From Dichotomocladium elegans (lineage: Eukaryota; Mucoromycota; Mucoromycetes; Mucorales; Lichtheimiaceae), in NCBI GenBank assembly GCA_025716815.1, contig JAIXMN010000015.1, forward strand, positions 1-64,000: a stretch of DNA of 64,000 bases, written 5' to 3'. The position numbers were made by a program, and so were the translations under genes. Below are positions 15,847-31,320 of this stretch, piece by piece. How positions within the stretch are numbered: the stretch's first letter is position 1; each line of letters starts with the position of its first letter. The notes under the pieces are model-generated. The model ran no database searches, was not told the DNA's origin, and saw only the letters and a program-made list of their open reading frames with translations.

Positions 15847-17419
15847 TCACTTTCTATTTATGCCCTGAAATATTTTCCTCCGTGCTTTTTTTAACATTAG
15901 AATTGCTCTCTGACGTACTTATTTTCCCAAAAGTGAATATCATATACAAGATAAAACCGTATCTCAAATAAGATGCATTACCAAATCATGGCCCCTTGAT
16001 GATGTCTGATGCCAAGGCTGCACCATAGATTACGCTGGCATTTGGTCTTGTCTTTGGTACTATAGTCACTGCTGAAGCTCCTTTTCTCGGCCTGCGCCGT
16101 GGCGCATTTCATTAAGACCAATGTCAGCATGTTCCCAGTCATGCAGCCGATGAAGGGTCTCTTGCAAAGTTAAATAGCCTGTTCGGTTCAGGGCACCTGA
16201 ACGGTTCATAAGCGTATGTTGGCCCAGAAAAGACCCACGCGGGCACATTTCAGCAACTGATAAAAGCATACAATGATATCCATTCACGTTGGGGGAATTG
16301 CGTTCGTCCGAAATATAAAGGCTGGTTATGGTGAAGATGATCCTCAGTCAAGGTATCATTCGCTTGTTTCTCATTTGAGACGAAGCACTATTTGAGTCGC
16401 TATAACCTGACCTTATCCGCAATGCTCATTATTATCGAAGTAAAATACATTTGTTCTCTTTTCATGCGTTGGGGGTAGGGAGCAGTCGGGTGCCTTTGTG
16501 AGTGCGGGTTGAAAGCGTAGAGACCAAGGGAGTGGTTGTCTGTGTTGACTAAACCATCGCTAAACCACTCGAGTGCAATGCAAGGGGCGCTGAAGAGATG
16601 GGGGGAGTGCTTCTTTTTTTCTGACCCACAATTCGTGTTACGATATGTGTTGTCTTACACTTTATGGGCGGCGCTTTCGGGGGAAGATCTTTACTTCAAT
16701 TTGATATTACAGTCGACCTGCTCTTTTTATTTGTCTGTGGGCTGAGTCACGATTCCCATCAAAAGAGAGGGATTCTTAAACAGCGCTTGTCTACCCGGGT
16801 CGTGCGTTAACTACGCGTAACACATGGGCGAGCCTGCATACATTTTTTTTTATATAATAATAATAAAAGGAGAATGAAAAATGTAATTGCAAAGCGATGG
16901 GACTTGCCGGGTTCCAAATCGTTGAGTGACATCAACCAATCGGCTCATTCAATTCATAAGACATGAAAAACGATATTCATAATGTGTGTGTTTTTTTTTC
17001 ATCGCCTCACACACCGGGGGGGGGTTAACTGTTCTTTGTCAAACCCCTTTCTTCGCTCCATAAACGTGGCAGGGATGGGGATATGGGAATAGGATAGATG
17101 TAAACTAAATGGCAAAATGCAGACCTATATGAGAGAAAAAAAAAATACTACGAGGGAGATGAATATAATCCTACATTGAGAGGAGGTCTACATATAAAGT
17201 ACTTACATATACCATGCGTATCTTACATTATGGATGAACATATTATACGTATATATATATATATACGCCTTCTATCGTTCTCGTCCTCTCACTTTCTTTT
17301 CGTCTTTCATTCAAAAAGAAGAAAACGCAGTTCAAGGGACGGGTGTATTGGTAGTTTTCAAGCCCCAAGTGGGCCCCCCACAAGCGTCAACGGTTTGCGT
17401 ATGTATAAACTTCTGGTTT
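15847..17419. other. Convergent intergenic region, no supported gene
   Basis: This lies between the 3' ends of DBP2 (+) and the Nim1-like kinase (-). It holds homopolymer and TA-rich stretches (about 16845-16870 and 17250-17270) and one ORF on the minus strand (16066-16287) with no recognised domain. Nothing else could be supported. Confidence 0.5.
16066..16287 (-). other. Unrecognised 73-codon ORF, possibly a gene fragment
   Basis: The ORF begins MNGYHCMLLSVAEM and contains SFLGQHTLMNRSGALNRTG. Its amino-acid mix is not low-complexity, and it sits between two gene ends. A 7-bp inverted repeat GTTCAGGGCACCTGAAC lies inside. I do not recognise a family; it could be a decayed transposon or gene remnant, or chance. 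Confidence 0.2.
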
Positions 17420-19603
<2,184 letters not shown>

Positions 19604-21382
19604 TCTATAGTTCGCGGTTGATTTGTTCAGGGCGTCCAAAAAAATAAGAACAATCTGGGCAAACTTTTTTTTTACCTCTTTCGAGAAAGAGAGAAATAGA
19701 AAGAGGAAGAAAAGGAACCAAAGAGAAAAGAAAATATATGAAAGTATTATTGTCCAAAAGGGATAGTAAAAAGGGGGGGCCCCAGAAAAGATGGCTGCAC
19801 ACAGTAGAAAAACAGAGAGAAGAGGGGGGGGTGCCCGTGATTGCAGGAGGGAAGCCCAGAAAAGAAAGCAAGGACTCCATTGACACAATTCATACGTCTG
19901 TGTGGACCCGGAAAAAAAAGCATGCTCACGCTCACATTTATACATTTAATGGAATCCCCCATTGTTTTGTCAATAACAGCCAACCATCATCGTATCACCT
20001 GGTTACAATTGTCACCAGGCGTTGTGATACCCGACCTTGATTTCTTTTCCGTCCGTCCATTACGCCCGAAGAACATCGTCTGCATGTCTTCTTTCGCGAG
20101 CATCCTCTCTCTCTCTCTCCGGGTACCCTCTCTTTTTTTCTTCTTCTCTATCTCTTTGTGTGGACATGTGTATGTGTGTGAGCGGTCACGTAGGATCTGA
20201 GTTCTCCGCACGAATGATCTGGTGTCTTCATGGGACCAAGACCTCTGGTGTATTTGCTTCTAATTTTCGTTGCTGCATTACCATCAGACCACGGAGAGAT
20301 AGATAAACTGATACTCGTGTCCTTCGAAATACCATATACACGATGCTGCTTTCTCGCCGTATGCATTCGTGTTGGTCGATACTGAGATCATGCAATTAGA
20401 AACGATCTGAAGCGCAGTTTGCAGCATCTCTCTCTCTTTTTTTTTTCTTTTCTATGTGAGTATGTAGTATTTCAGATATTTTATTTAGAAAAAAAGGGTC
20501 AAGGGTCATGCATGCATATACCAATGACCTGACGTGGACTGATGGAACGACGAAATAGGCAATGCTTCTCTGATCCTACGCAAGCACACATACACGCACG
20601 CACAGCACGAAGGTAGTAAATGCACATCTTTGTATTCTGTAACTATGCGCGCGGTTGCTTCTCAGTTCGCAAGAGGGGACTGACTTGCTATTGACAGCGT
20701 GGAAAGTCAAATGGCTGTCAATCTGCCGTCAACTGTCAACGTATTTTGTTTATCGAGCGGGTGGCACGTTATGACAAAAAAAAAAACACAACAGTATGTG
20801 ATGATAACAAATTGCGATCCTAAGAACAAGGGAGGGGGGGTGCGGAAAGGGTGGGGCAATTTTCTTTCTTTTTGGGAACTTTTTTGTGTGTGTGTATGTA
20901 TGTATAAGATAGTGAATGTGCATACATAGAGGCAATGGTGAAAGGGAGAATGCGAGTAGTGGGATATACTGTATATGCAGACGTCTCCTTTTATTATGAG
21001 TGTGGCAATAACTGTTCAGGGACGACAGTGCATATTTTATACAATTGTTACCCTTGCGGCTATTTTTGCCCATGCTAGTTCTCCTTGGAACTACTCTTAG
21101 TAAAACTGCCTACTGTGCCACCAGGGAAACGCGCCGGTAGAAAAAAAAACGAAGCATGTGGTAATAATGAAAGCCAAATAGTTTCGGTACAACATGTCAC
21201 ACACACACACACACACAAAAGTACGCTTTTTCGCATCGCCCTCTATGAACGCGCTACTACGCTGAGTATGAAATCTCGTCCAGGTACATGGAGCGCGGTT
21301 TGTTCTCGATCATACATAGAACTGTACAGTTTTATTTATCTGTCGCATGCACAGCAAGTACGACAGTCGTGCTGCATTTCCT
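19604..21382. other. Intergenic region between kinase start and YOP1 end
   Basis: 1.78 kb holding the presumed kinase promoter and the YOP1 3' flank. It contains C/T-rich tracts (about 20100-20155), poly-G and poly-A runs, and a (CA)n tract at 21198-21217. Only short ORFs rich in repeat-encoded residues are present; no gene is supported. Confidence 0.5.
21198..21217. repeat. (CA)n microsatellite
   Basis: About ten CA units, downstream of YOP1. Confidence 0.85.
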
Positions 21383-22178
<796 letters not shown>

Positions 22179-23609
22179 GATAACTCAGAATAACGAGAGG
22201 AAAAGAAAGCAGATGTGGAACTCCCATTATTTTGAGGACATTTAATTTTTCTATGAATATCCACCTTTTTTTTTTCTTGGCTCAGCCGAAAAAAAAAAAG
22301 CCTGGTCCGTTACACGGGCAACCCGAATCCAGTTTTTCTGCCCTGGAAATACGCATACACACCCCTTTAATTCTTTTGTTATCAGCCACCTACCACTCGT
22401 CTTAATTCCCGAGAATGCATTGCATTTAGCTCGATGTAAATCTTATATCTTGTCTCGGAACATCTATAGGTGATTTCCTATGTTCTATAGAGAAATCAAT
22501 ACGTCGTTACCGAAAAGACGATGCTATAGGTTGAATTTTGCTCATCTGTTTTTCTGTTAGATGATAATGATAAGCGCGCTTTGTTCTCTGGCGGGGGGGA
22601 GGGACGTGTCTATAAAGCGGCCGTTGGCGGGGTTTGATCTCGACTTGCTTCTATTCGTTGTCATGGTCACTTTTATTTTTATGCGCATGAGCTTTCAGGA
22701 ACAGCCTGCCCGTCCCGCAAAAAAATGAGAGTAGCGGGAAGAAATGGAAACAAAATAACACTTGATCGAACCTATCTTATATCGCAGATGGGGGGGCATT
22801 CCTCAGCACTTCGGCTACTTGACCAGATCGATAAGGAATGACCAAACAGAACAAGCTCTGCTGTAGGACTTGCGTTTGTGTAGCCTCGTCTGAGACAGAG
22901 AAGGGGGCGGTGATGAGGTTGCCGAGCAGAACGCGTTTGCGTAACAGCATCCGATTACACACCTTCTTCTTCACAAAACAAGCCAATGTTACGCCACAAA
23001 CTACGGCGGTTGTTTCCATGAATCGCTTTTCACTTTTTTTTTTCCAAATTGAAAAATGCAGCCTCTCTCTTCTCATATTTCATCAAGACAAAATAACTCA
23101 CAACGAATACAATAAAGAAGATTGTAAAAAGCAAAGAAGGACTCGGCTTTATCTCGTTTTGTCCCCAGTGCGATCCGCCAGAAAACAAGAACCATCTGTG
23201 TTAGCCTAAAACCTCATGCTGGCGGGGCTCAAATGTACGCATTGCGCGTGGATTGATGCCTTCTAGCAATTACCAGTATCTCCAAAAGTCAACAAGGTAA
23301 CTCATAATGATAAGGCAATATGGAGGATACGCACTTTATCCTTTTTTTTCCTTCTCTTATCCTCCTCTTATGCCCTACCTCCTCCCTGCACGCTCTTGTT
23401 GGACATCAGATAAGCTGTCCAGATACGATTTCTTCAGACATTTAAAAACCTTGCGTAGATTTTATCATGGATCTCTTAAAAAAGCATTATATACATTTCG
23501 TACAGTCTCAAATCTATAAAAGATATGCCGAGAATAGAACGCACATGGGGTGGACTGCTGACTAGGCATCTCATCAAAGCAAGAGTTCTGTACTGATACG
23601 TAGACTTCT
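22179..23609. other. Intergenic region: YOP1 promoter and CWF19 3' flank
   Basis: 1.43 kb with homopolymer runs near 22266-22300 and 23035-23045 and a G-run near 22590. No ORF with a recognisable domain and no RNA gene was seen. Confidence 0.5.
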
Positions 23610-25954
23610 CTAGCTTGCAAATTGCGATGTCCAGTCCCACTTTTCCCAATCCTTCAAAAATATCTGTTGACGAGACCTGTTTTCGCTGTGGTGGTAGTAT
23701 TTTGGCCTTCTCCATCGCTCTGGTCCAATATCCAGCATGCCTGCAATGGTCTCCTTGCCGAACCAATAAGGGAATTTCTTTTCATCTTCTATCACGTGGC
23801 CGTAGCTTGACTCTAGGCCGCACCACACATGGAAGTAAGGAAGGTCAGAGACCATAGATCTGCGGAAGCCTCGTTCTGTGGTGTTGATGATCTTCTTGTG
23901 CTGAGACCATTCTTCGCCTACTTGAAGCATGGCCTCCCTAAAGTACGCAGAGGCTTGCTCATACGTTCCGTAGGGGACAGGAATAGCTTCGATTGCTGTA
24001 TGACGATGCTGGTTTTTCTTTACCACTGTCTCCATGAATATCACACCACAGCCTTGTTCGTTAAACATTTGAAGTAAGCATTTTTGGAAATTCTACAGAC
24101 AAAAGTCAGCCTTCATCTCATGGGTTACACATCGGATAGCTAACCCTAATTTCATCCCATGCGTCATCATCCAGTTCGAGTGTCGAGGTAACATGTTGAA
24201 CTGGGACAATCATGCAATGCCCTGGGGTTAATTCTTGGACGTTGGGGAGCGCGAGATATACTTGCATGCCCAGAGAAATCATTGCGAGCTGCGGTGGTTT
24301 GTCGCCATGGTAGCAGAGCCGGCATTTCTCTAGGGCCTCTTGTGTTCTCTTATAATCTTATACAGAGCGTCAGTACAAGAAAAACATTTCGTATAACATC
24401 CCAGGAAAGTCTCTACCTTTCACAGCATAGCGCATCTTTTGTTCTTCCGTCAAGCCTTTTCTTGCACCCATAACGTCTGCTTTTTCATCCATGTAATCAA
24501 GATTATTCTAGATTAGGGTAAGTCCAGGATACTTGAAAAAAGATCGATCAGCAGATTACCTCAAATGAAGCATCTGTCATGATCTTGTTGGCAAATTCAA
24601 GGTCCATATTGCTAGTTGCACGGCTTCCTGCTTTTTCTTGGCGCACCATGTCCATGAGCGACATGGCATCGTCGACAGTGCCATATTTGAGTCGCTCGCC
24701 TGTTCGAGGGTCATGAGTGTCCTTGAATCGCTCTTTGTTCTTGCCTTTTCTGTCAGAGCTTATTGTTCCATCATTCTTAAGTGCATAGTCGTAGAAGCGA
24801 CCTTCACTATCCACAGTCGGCAAAATGTGAACCGTGTGTCCCGAAGCATCCTAATCTAAAAACGGTTATTAAATGACATATGGGTGATACTATTCCTCCC
24901 ACTTGCCTTTTCTTCGGCCATTCCAGTCTCTGCAGCCTCGTACATTTTCACCTGCCGTTCATACTCTTTTTCAAGTTCCTCAGCGTTATCATCGCCCATA
25001 ATTTTTGCCTTCATCACTTTTGCGTTCATTTTGTTGAGTTCGTCGCGTGTCATGACCCGTTCCGTAGGTGAGAACGCCTGGGGCATCTCGTGTTGAGGGA
25101 TGATCACAAGCCCGTCGGATGAGCTTTTTGTATTGACGATAGGTGGTAGTGGTGCTGCTGAAACCCGTGAGGGACGCTCTGATTCTACCGTCGGTGGTGG
25201 CGTTGTCTTTCGACGCTTCATCTCGCGCCCGAATTCATCCACATTCTCGGGTCTCCGAAATGCTGCTGACTTCTCAGAGTCTGCATAGACATAGCGCCGT
25301 GTCCGATGCGACCTGGCATAATCATCGTCATCATCCCTTCGTGTCCTCTTGTTCTTATCGAGATAATCTCGTTCTGCGAGTGCCTCATTCAATTTTTCAA
25401 TGGAGCCATAGCGCTCAAGGCCCACTTCTTGAACGCTGCGGCCTTCGTCTTCGGCTTGTTCTATGATTCGTTTGAGTTTCATCATGCGCCACTTTGAACC
25501 TGCGTCTCCAAATTGAATCTTTGGCTTTTCTTCGGGGTATTGATCGACAGAAAGCCCTTGCTTCAGATGAACATTGAGCTCGCGTTCGCTGACATGGAGC
25601 TACCAAACAAGTTGTTTTCAATGTCGTGCTCTTTCTTTTTCTTTCAATTTATCTTACATCGTCCGGATTACGTTTCGGTTTATCTTGTGGTTTTTCGCGC
25701 GCAGTCCCCAAGCTTCCAAAATCAAAACCATCTGAATTCATCATCCAAGCTTGGCGCTCTACTATAGGCTTCTCTTCTTGCAATGATGCAGGTGGCGCCG
25801 CTGTTGTCGCTGACGTACCGGATGCGGGATCTGCTTCTACCCAGAGAGAAGGATCCGAGTAGTCAATTTCGGGTTCACTGTCATTGTGCTTTGACTTCTT
25901 GTGTCTCTTATGTTCTTTTTTAGACTTCTTTGATTTATGCTTGTGTTCGCCCAT
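23610..25954 (-). CDS. CWF19: CWF19-like (CwfJ) spliceosome-associated / debranching cofactor protein
   Basis: Exons (minus): 25658-25954, 24907-25599, 24560-24850, 24417-24507, 24145-24356, 23610-24092; 688 aa. The N-terminus is Lys-rich (KHKSKKSKKEHKRHKKSK) like other Cwf19-L2 proteins. A basic central part follows, then CwfJ_C_1: EKCRLCYHGDKPPQLAMISLG, LTPGHCMIVPVQHV (a HIT-like GHxxIVPxxH) and LLQMFNEQGCGVIFMET. CwfJ_C_2 ends the protein with PYFHVWCGLE and FLKDWEKWDWTSQF. Cwf19 proteins bind late and disassembling spliceosomes and assist the lariat debranching enzyme. The intron at 24851-24906 has a GC donor (AAG|GCAAGT) and an AG acceptor; using it is the only way to join MAEEK to DASGHTVHILP in frame. 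Confidence 0.93.
24851..24906 (-). other. GC-AG intron in the CWF19-like gene
   Basis: A 56-bp intron with donor AAG|GCAAGT and acceptor GATTAG|GAT, phase 0. Reading through meets a stop soon after (the SFNNRF end), whereas splicing restores the CwfJ_C_1 frame. There is no GT donor nearby that preserves the frame. Confidence 0.8.
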
Positions 25955-26661
25955 TATAAGTGAGTGATTGTGTGTGCGTGCGTGTTGTGTTGCGATCAAA
26001 TGCGTCACGCGATAAGGGCCGCCCGCTGGGCATAGGCGGAGCGGCAGGAATATTGCATTCCTACCAACACCGCCCCTCCCCCAAAGGAAAAAAAAAAAAA
26101 AGAACCAACCCAATCCGAACCCTCCCCCCAGCCACCTGTGGAAAAGTTGACTCTCCGCCATTCCTGACGCAGACACCCTGTATCACATGTTACAGATGAA
26201 AAAGAAACAAGAAAATTGTTGCAAGCACAATGCATGAGCAAATGCCTTTTTGTATGCATACATGAGTGTGTGCATACGTGTGTTCCGTGGATTATGGACT
26301 AGAAAGATAATAACAGCCGCAGTAATGCTGTCTTCACATGGATGTCACAACGCTGCGCTCACGAGCTGTTGCTAAATCCATGATGAAAAAAAAACCTCGT
26401 TTTGACGAACTGTCGACGCCTGAAAGAAAACAAAGCTGAAGCACTGGCCACAGCAGGACCCCATCCATTTGCATGTGATAAAACAAATAATACAATGAAA
26501 CAGAATGTTGTTGAAGCTCGTTGTGCTCCTCCTGATTTGGGCTTCTGTCACGAATGATGTCTTGTCTATGTATTTGTATAAAAGCAGCCGAGTCGTTGTT
26601 TGCCTTCTCTTTTTTTTTTTTAGTTTATCACACATCTTCCGCTTTCTTGCTCCTTTACATC
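25955..26661. promoter_or_regulatory. Shared upstream region of CWF19-like and perilipin-like genes
   Basis: 707 bp between divergent start codons. It has an A-run (about 26087-26101) and a pyrimidine tract just before the perilipin-like ATG. No specific factor site was identified. Confidence 0.4.
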
Positions 26662-27474
26662 ATGTCCACTGGTAATAAAAGCACGGAACAAGACCCGCTT
26701 TTTTTTTTGCTCATCTTTCGAAGGACTCATCTATTTTTAGCAGAATCTCCTGATCATCATCACGACGATCAAAAGCACTTTGTTGACCGGGTCGCGACTC
26801 TTCCTTTCATCCAGGAGGGCGTTGCTTATGCGAACGATACCCGCCTTGGCCGCCTTGCCAACGAAACCTTTGCGACCATCTCCCAGAACGAATCTCTTAA
26901 AAACTACTATAGCGCTTATTTCCAACGACATGTAGAGCGGGCCGATGACCTGGGCTGCCGCTCGCTTGATCTGATTCAGGAGAAGCTCCCGGTCTTAACC
27001 ACGGCTGTGGAGCAAAAGTCGAACCAGGTGCGTGCTATGGTTGGCGACAGGCACACCAAGCTCGTCGAGAGCCTCGAGACGCTCCAGAACACCGTCCGTA
27101 ACTACGCTGCAAACAGCCACAAGACTGCCACCGAGCTTCCGCATACCTGGTTCCAGGATCTTGCCAACCAGTTCAACTCGCAGGTCAGTACGATCGTTGC
27201 CCACATCAAAGAACAACCTATGCCCGATTGGGTCAAGGGCCGCGTGCTGTCGCTCGTCGACATTGCCTCTAAGCAGTACGAGCTCGTCCGCGAACAGTAT
27301 CAACGCACCGACATCTCCAATATCGAAAAGGTGCGCACCGTAGTTCACGGCGTCCAGGAGCAGGTCGTTCCCGTCTTGCAAACCGCGCACTCGCAGCTCC
27401 TGCATTACACCAGCGAGAAGACCGAGAACTTGCGATCCATCGTCAAGATTCCTGCTTCTGTTACCAGCCACTGA
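26662..27474 (+). CDS. Perilipin/CAP20-like lipid-droplet coat protein
   Basis: Preferred model: exon 26662-26671 (ATG TCC ACT G) joined to 26741-27474, 247 aa starting MSTAESPDHHHDDQKHF. The removed 69 nt start GTAATAA, end CTATTTTTAG and are T-rich, but are a multiple of three and stop-free, so an unspliced 270-aa form is also open. The protein has DRVATLPFIQEGVAYANDT, VERADDLGCRSLDLIQEKLP and long amphipathic helices with SH.. and VR.. spacing, as in fungal perilipins (CAP20, MPL1), which coat lipid droplets and protect triacylglycerol. There is no signal peptide or membrane segment. Family call is from the N-terminal PAT-like region. Confidence 0.8.
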   Translation: MSTGNKSTEQDPLFFLLIFRRTHLFLAESPDHHHDDQKHFVDRVATLPFIQEGVAYANDTRLGRLANETFATISQNESLKNYYSAYFQRHVERADDLGCRSLDLIQEKLPVLTTAVEQKSNQVRAMVGDRHTKLVESLETLQNTVRNYAANSHKTATELPHTWFQDLANQFNSQVSTIVAHIKEQPMPDWVKGRVLSLVDIASKQYELVREQYQRTDISNIEKVRTVVHGVQEQVVPVLQTAHSQLLHYTSEKTENLRSIVKIPASVTSH

Positions 27475-28241
27475 ACAAGAGATACTTCCACCTGTTGCGT
27501 CTTGTGCTCAATTCACCATGCCCCGTCCCTTCGCCATCTAGCTCTAATATTGACTGATCATATTCTCCCCTCCATTATCCGTACACAGCACCAATAAAAA
27601 GGAAAAAGTTTACACTTTAGAGACGGTTCAGCATCTGTATGTCTGCCTGTAAAGTTATTCTTACTGTTGAGCTTTGATACAGTCCATTCATCATCACAGT
27701 ACCTTTTATCCTCCACCAGTAGCAGACAAGATTATCAAGTGAATTAATATTGTAAATCCTAAATCCGCACGCGGTAATCAATACTTTGAGCTACACATTC
27801 CCCGGCGTGCTCCCAGGCTCTCCCAGTTGTTTATGCCTTGTCTTCCTGAGCATGGAGATCCGTCCGTTTAGACCAATATTATTATTATTATTATTAATAT
27901 TTTTTTTTACTATTACACAGATCATGCAAAAAAAGACATGTGTTCATTTTTTTTTGTTATGATAATGTAATCACACTTTTTCCATTTAGCTACGAGGAAG
28001 CAAGCCCATAAAAGAACCATAATTCAATGTGGACAAAGATAAAATATCAGAGTCAACAGAACGGTTGTTTATTTTGCTTGATAACAAATGCTGGAGTTGG
28101 GTTTACCCACACCTGGGCAACGCCCGCTGGACAAATCTTCCAACCCATGTCGTTGTGACTTGTAATTTCGTAATACCCCCACTAAACATACGGGGGGTTG
28201 CTCTAAAAATTTGACCCTTTCAGCTTTCAACTGCCTCGATA
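27475..28241 (+). other. Intergenic region before ATP3
   Basis: 767 bp with the 3' flank of the perilipin-like gene and the ATP3 promoter. It has an ATT repeat near 27882-27905 and T-runs. No gene is supported. Confidence 0.5.
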
Positions 28242-29527
28242 ATGTTGTCCTCTGCATCGCGCATCGCCCTCCGTCCTGCCGTTCAGCCTTTGAGGTAAAT
28301 CAGTCACGGCTTTAAGAACGACACGTCTACTGTTCGAGATGATCTTTTTGCTCATTTTGAATTCATAGCCACGGTGTTCAGGCCCGCAACATGGCTACCT
28401 TGAAAGAAAGTAATTATCGTTACTGGCTTTACCCCTTGTGTTATATTTTATGTGCACACACATACATTTCGACGAACCCAGGGGAAAAAAAGAGAGAAGA
28501 AGCAGAGGACTGACGAAGTTTACCCATCCGCCTTTATAGTCCAGCTTCGCTTGAAGTCTGTTTCTAACATTGAGAAAATCACAAAGTCCATGAAGATGAT
28601 TGCCTCGACTAAGGTCAACAAGGCCCAGCGCGGTATGGAGGCTGCCCGTGTCTTCGGCTCTGCCTCTAACTGTAAGTAGAAGAAGAGCAACGCGTCAAAT
28701 CTTTCCGACTTGTGTCTTTACTCATCGCGATTATTGGGATGGCGAAAAAAATCTATAGCTCTCTTCGAGAGTGCACAGACTGAGGTCAAGGATGGCAAGA
28801 CCTTGCTCATTGCCGCCTCGTCTGATCGTGGTCTGTGCGGTGGTATTCACAGCAGTGTCTCCAAGGCTACCCGCCGTATTCTGGAGGAGGTTCCCGAGGC
28901 CCAGTTGGTCGTGTTGGGTGACAAGCCCAAGGCTCAGCTCAGCCGTGTCGCCAGAAAGAACATTGTCTTGTCTTTCAGCCAGATTGGCAAGGACGTCCCC
29001 ACCTTCGCTGAGGCTGCCTCGATTGCTGATGCCATCAAGAGCAGCGGCGTCGAGTTTGACAGCGCCAAGGTTGTCTACAACGAGTTCAAGTCCGTCATTG
29101 CTTATGAGGCCAACACCATCTCTGCCTTCTCTGAGGAGGCCTTCAAGTCTTCGCGTAAGTTAACAAGGGATTTCTTTTCAAAACCGGGAACGTTTGCTAA
29201 CGTGAATCAATAGCCAACTTTGCCGTCTACGAAATCGAGGATGACGTTTTGGCTAACCTCCAGGAGTTCACCTTCGCCAACTCCATCTTCTGGGCTCTTG
29301 TCGAGGGCCATGCCTCCGAGATGTGTGCCAAGCGCGCTGCTATGGAGAACGCCACCAACAACGCTGGTGACATGATCAACAAGCTCACCATGACCTTCAA
29401 CCGTGGTCGCCAGGCTGTCATTACCAATGAATTGAGTAAGTATCTAATGTGGATACGCCTTCAGATACGAAGTCTAATGGCGCCATTTTTTATAGTTGAT
29501 ATTATCACTGGTGCCTCTGCTTTGTAA
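28242..29527 (+). CDS. ATP3: Mitochondrial F1F0 ATP synthase subunit gamma
   Basis: Exons 28242-28294, 28369-28409, 28540-28671, 28759-29154, 29214-29435, 29496-29527; 291 aa, as usual for the fungal subunit. An Arg/Ser-rich N-terminus (MLSSASRIALRPAVQPLRS) is a mitochondrial presequence, ending before MATLKEIQLRLKSVSNIEKI. Family motifs: ITKSMKMIASTKV in the N-terminal helix, SSDRGLCGGIHSSV, and the C-terminal AMENATNNAGDMINKL followed by ITNELIDIITGA. Gamma is the rotating shaft of F1 that drives catalysis. The 3' codon choice is strongly biased to C/G-ending codons, as expected for high expression. The last exon carries only ten codons. Confidence 0.97.
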
Positions 29528-30408
29528 ACAGTCCTTTTATCAAATAATGTTTTCTCAGAAAGAAAGAAAAAAGGTTTTGGCCTCTTTGTAAAAATAAATT
29601 CAATCAACTCGATTTACTAGACGCAAAAATCCATTTCTCTTGTATGTTTTGCGCGATAAACGCGCCATTAATTGGTACTGAACCCTTTCGCTCGGATAGT
29701 CAACGAGAGTCAGCTGATCATACTGTAGTGAAATACCAACGAATTGGTTGGGCAGGTCATTCTTCCAGAGTGTGACAGAACTTTTTTGGGGAAGTAGCAG
29801 GGGCTGTGCTTTAAGGAATGAGGAGAGAGGTACGGGCTAGATATTCTCTGGATGGAAATACAGTTCGAGCCCAAGAAGTAGCTTAATGGGGATAATAATA
29901 GAGAGAACCAGTAACAAGACACCACAGCGAGAGATCAATGTACTTTTGGTCACCTGCTCGAAAAGAGAGTCCCGTGTGCCTTGGGGTAGATTTTCAGGTA
30001 AAGAGTGAAAACTCAACGCAAAAGATCACATGGCGTAGACACAAGGAAGTTGACCATTGCCAATTGGTTCAGCGCAGATCTGGTCGGTGATCTTGTCCCT
30101 CCCTCTCTTCTATTCCGATAGAAGAATATCACAAGTAGGGAGGGGGTTTGGCTGACAGCCAGCACAAACATCATTTGATATCATCGAGGTAACCATGATG
30201 ATCTTCCATAACCCCAATGTTTCCGCCCCTACCTCTCCCCCCCCTCGGGAAGCTTTAACGGGAAGAGCATGCGAAGCACTGCCTAGTGATGCATGAGCAT
30301 TCCATATCCTCTTTGGCTACGGCAGCCATCGGGAGCATGCCGATGGATATATAAATGCAGCCTGAAATCTTGATGCTTTTCTTCATTCCTTCCTCGCGTT
30401 TAACAACA
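29528..30408 (+). other. Intergenic region before the C2H2 polyQ gene
   Basis: 881 bp. A C-run near 30237-30244 and a possible TATA-like ATATATAAATG at about 30346 (60 bp before the start codon) are seen. No gene is supported. Confidence 0.45.
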
Positions 30409-31281
30409 ATGAACACCATCCTGTCAACCACTCAAGCCATAGCTCCTCAAGATTTCTATTACCATCCTAGTAAGTACATGATCCTTTCCCCCCCCGGCCT
30501 GCAAACTGTCAGCATTGCCACGGCAACTCAAATACAAGAAGCTGTGAAATTCATGGGCCCCCTTCACTCTGTTGACAAACGATGGGATTTTTTCTCTCTT
30601 TTTGCTGACCTAGCCCCTCGCGGTTGTCTATTCTTTAGCATTAGGCATGGACTATTACGTCCCGTTCGAATATCCTTGGGCATCGACGCTCGTCGCAAGC
30701 TCCGGAAGCCGAGCCGAGATGTTGCCTCTGGAGAGTTACTATTATTATCACGAGACCACGGTAAAGTTTTATAAAAGAGAAAGCGTGACCTCTCTGTGTG
30801 TTCTGACGCCTACTGTGGATGAATATACTTATTTGCGTTGACTGGCACTCTGGGGGGGTGGATCACAGGACATCCCAAACCTTGGGGCTTCAGCTGAAGA
30901 CAGCAGGTTCCGCTGTCGGTGGATACACTGCCACTATCGGGCCGCGACTCTTGAACAGCTCACGGTCCATATCCGGGACGACCATGTCGGTAGCGGCAAG
31001 CCCGCCTATTTTTGCTTGTGGGCTGGGTGTCCGCGCAATCGCAAGCCGTTCACCAAGCGACACAAGATGCACAACCATATGCGAACGCATACCGGCGAGC
31101 GGCCGTTCCAGTGCACTGTCCAGGGCTGCGCAAAACGCTTCTCTCGACCTGATTCGCTTAGTACGCACATCAAGACACATTCAAATATCAGACCTTATCA
31201 CTGCGCCGTGCCTGGCTGTGGCAAAGCGTACTTTCATTCTCGTTCCTTAAGAAAACATACCCGGTCACATCAAGAACAGGG

Positions 31282-31320
<39 letters not shown>

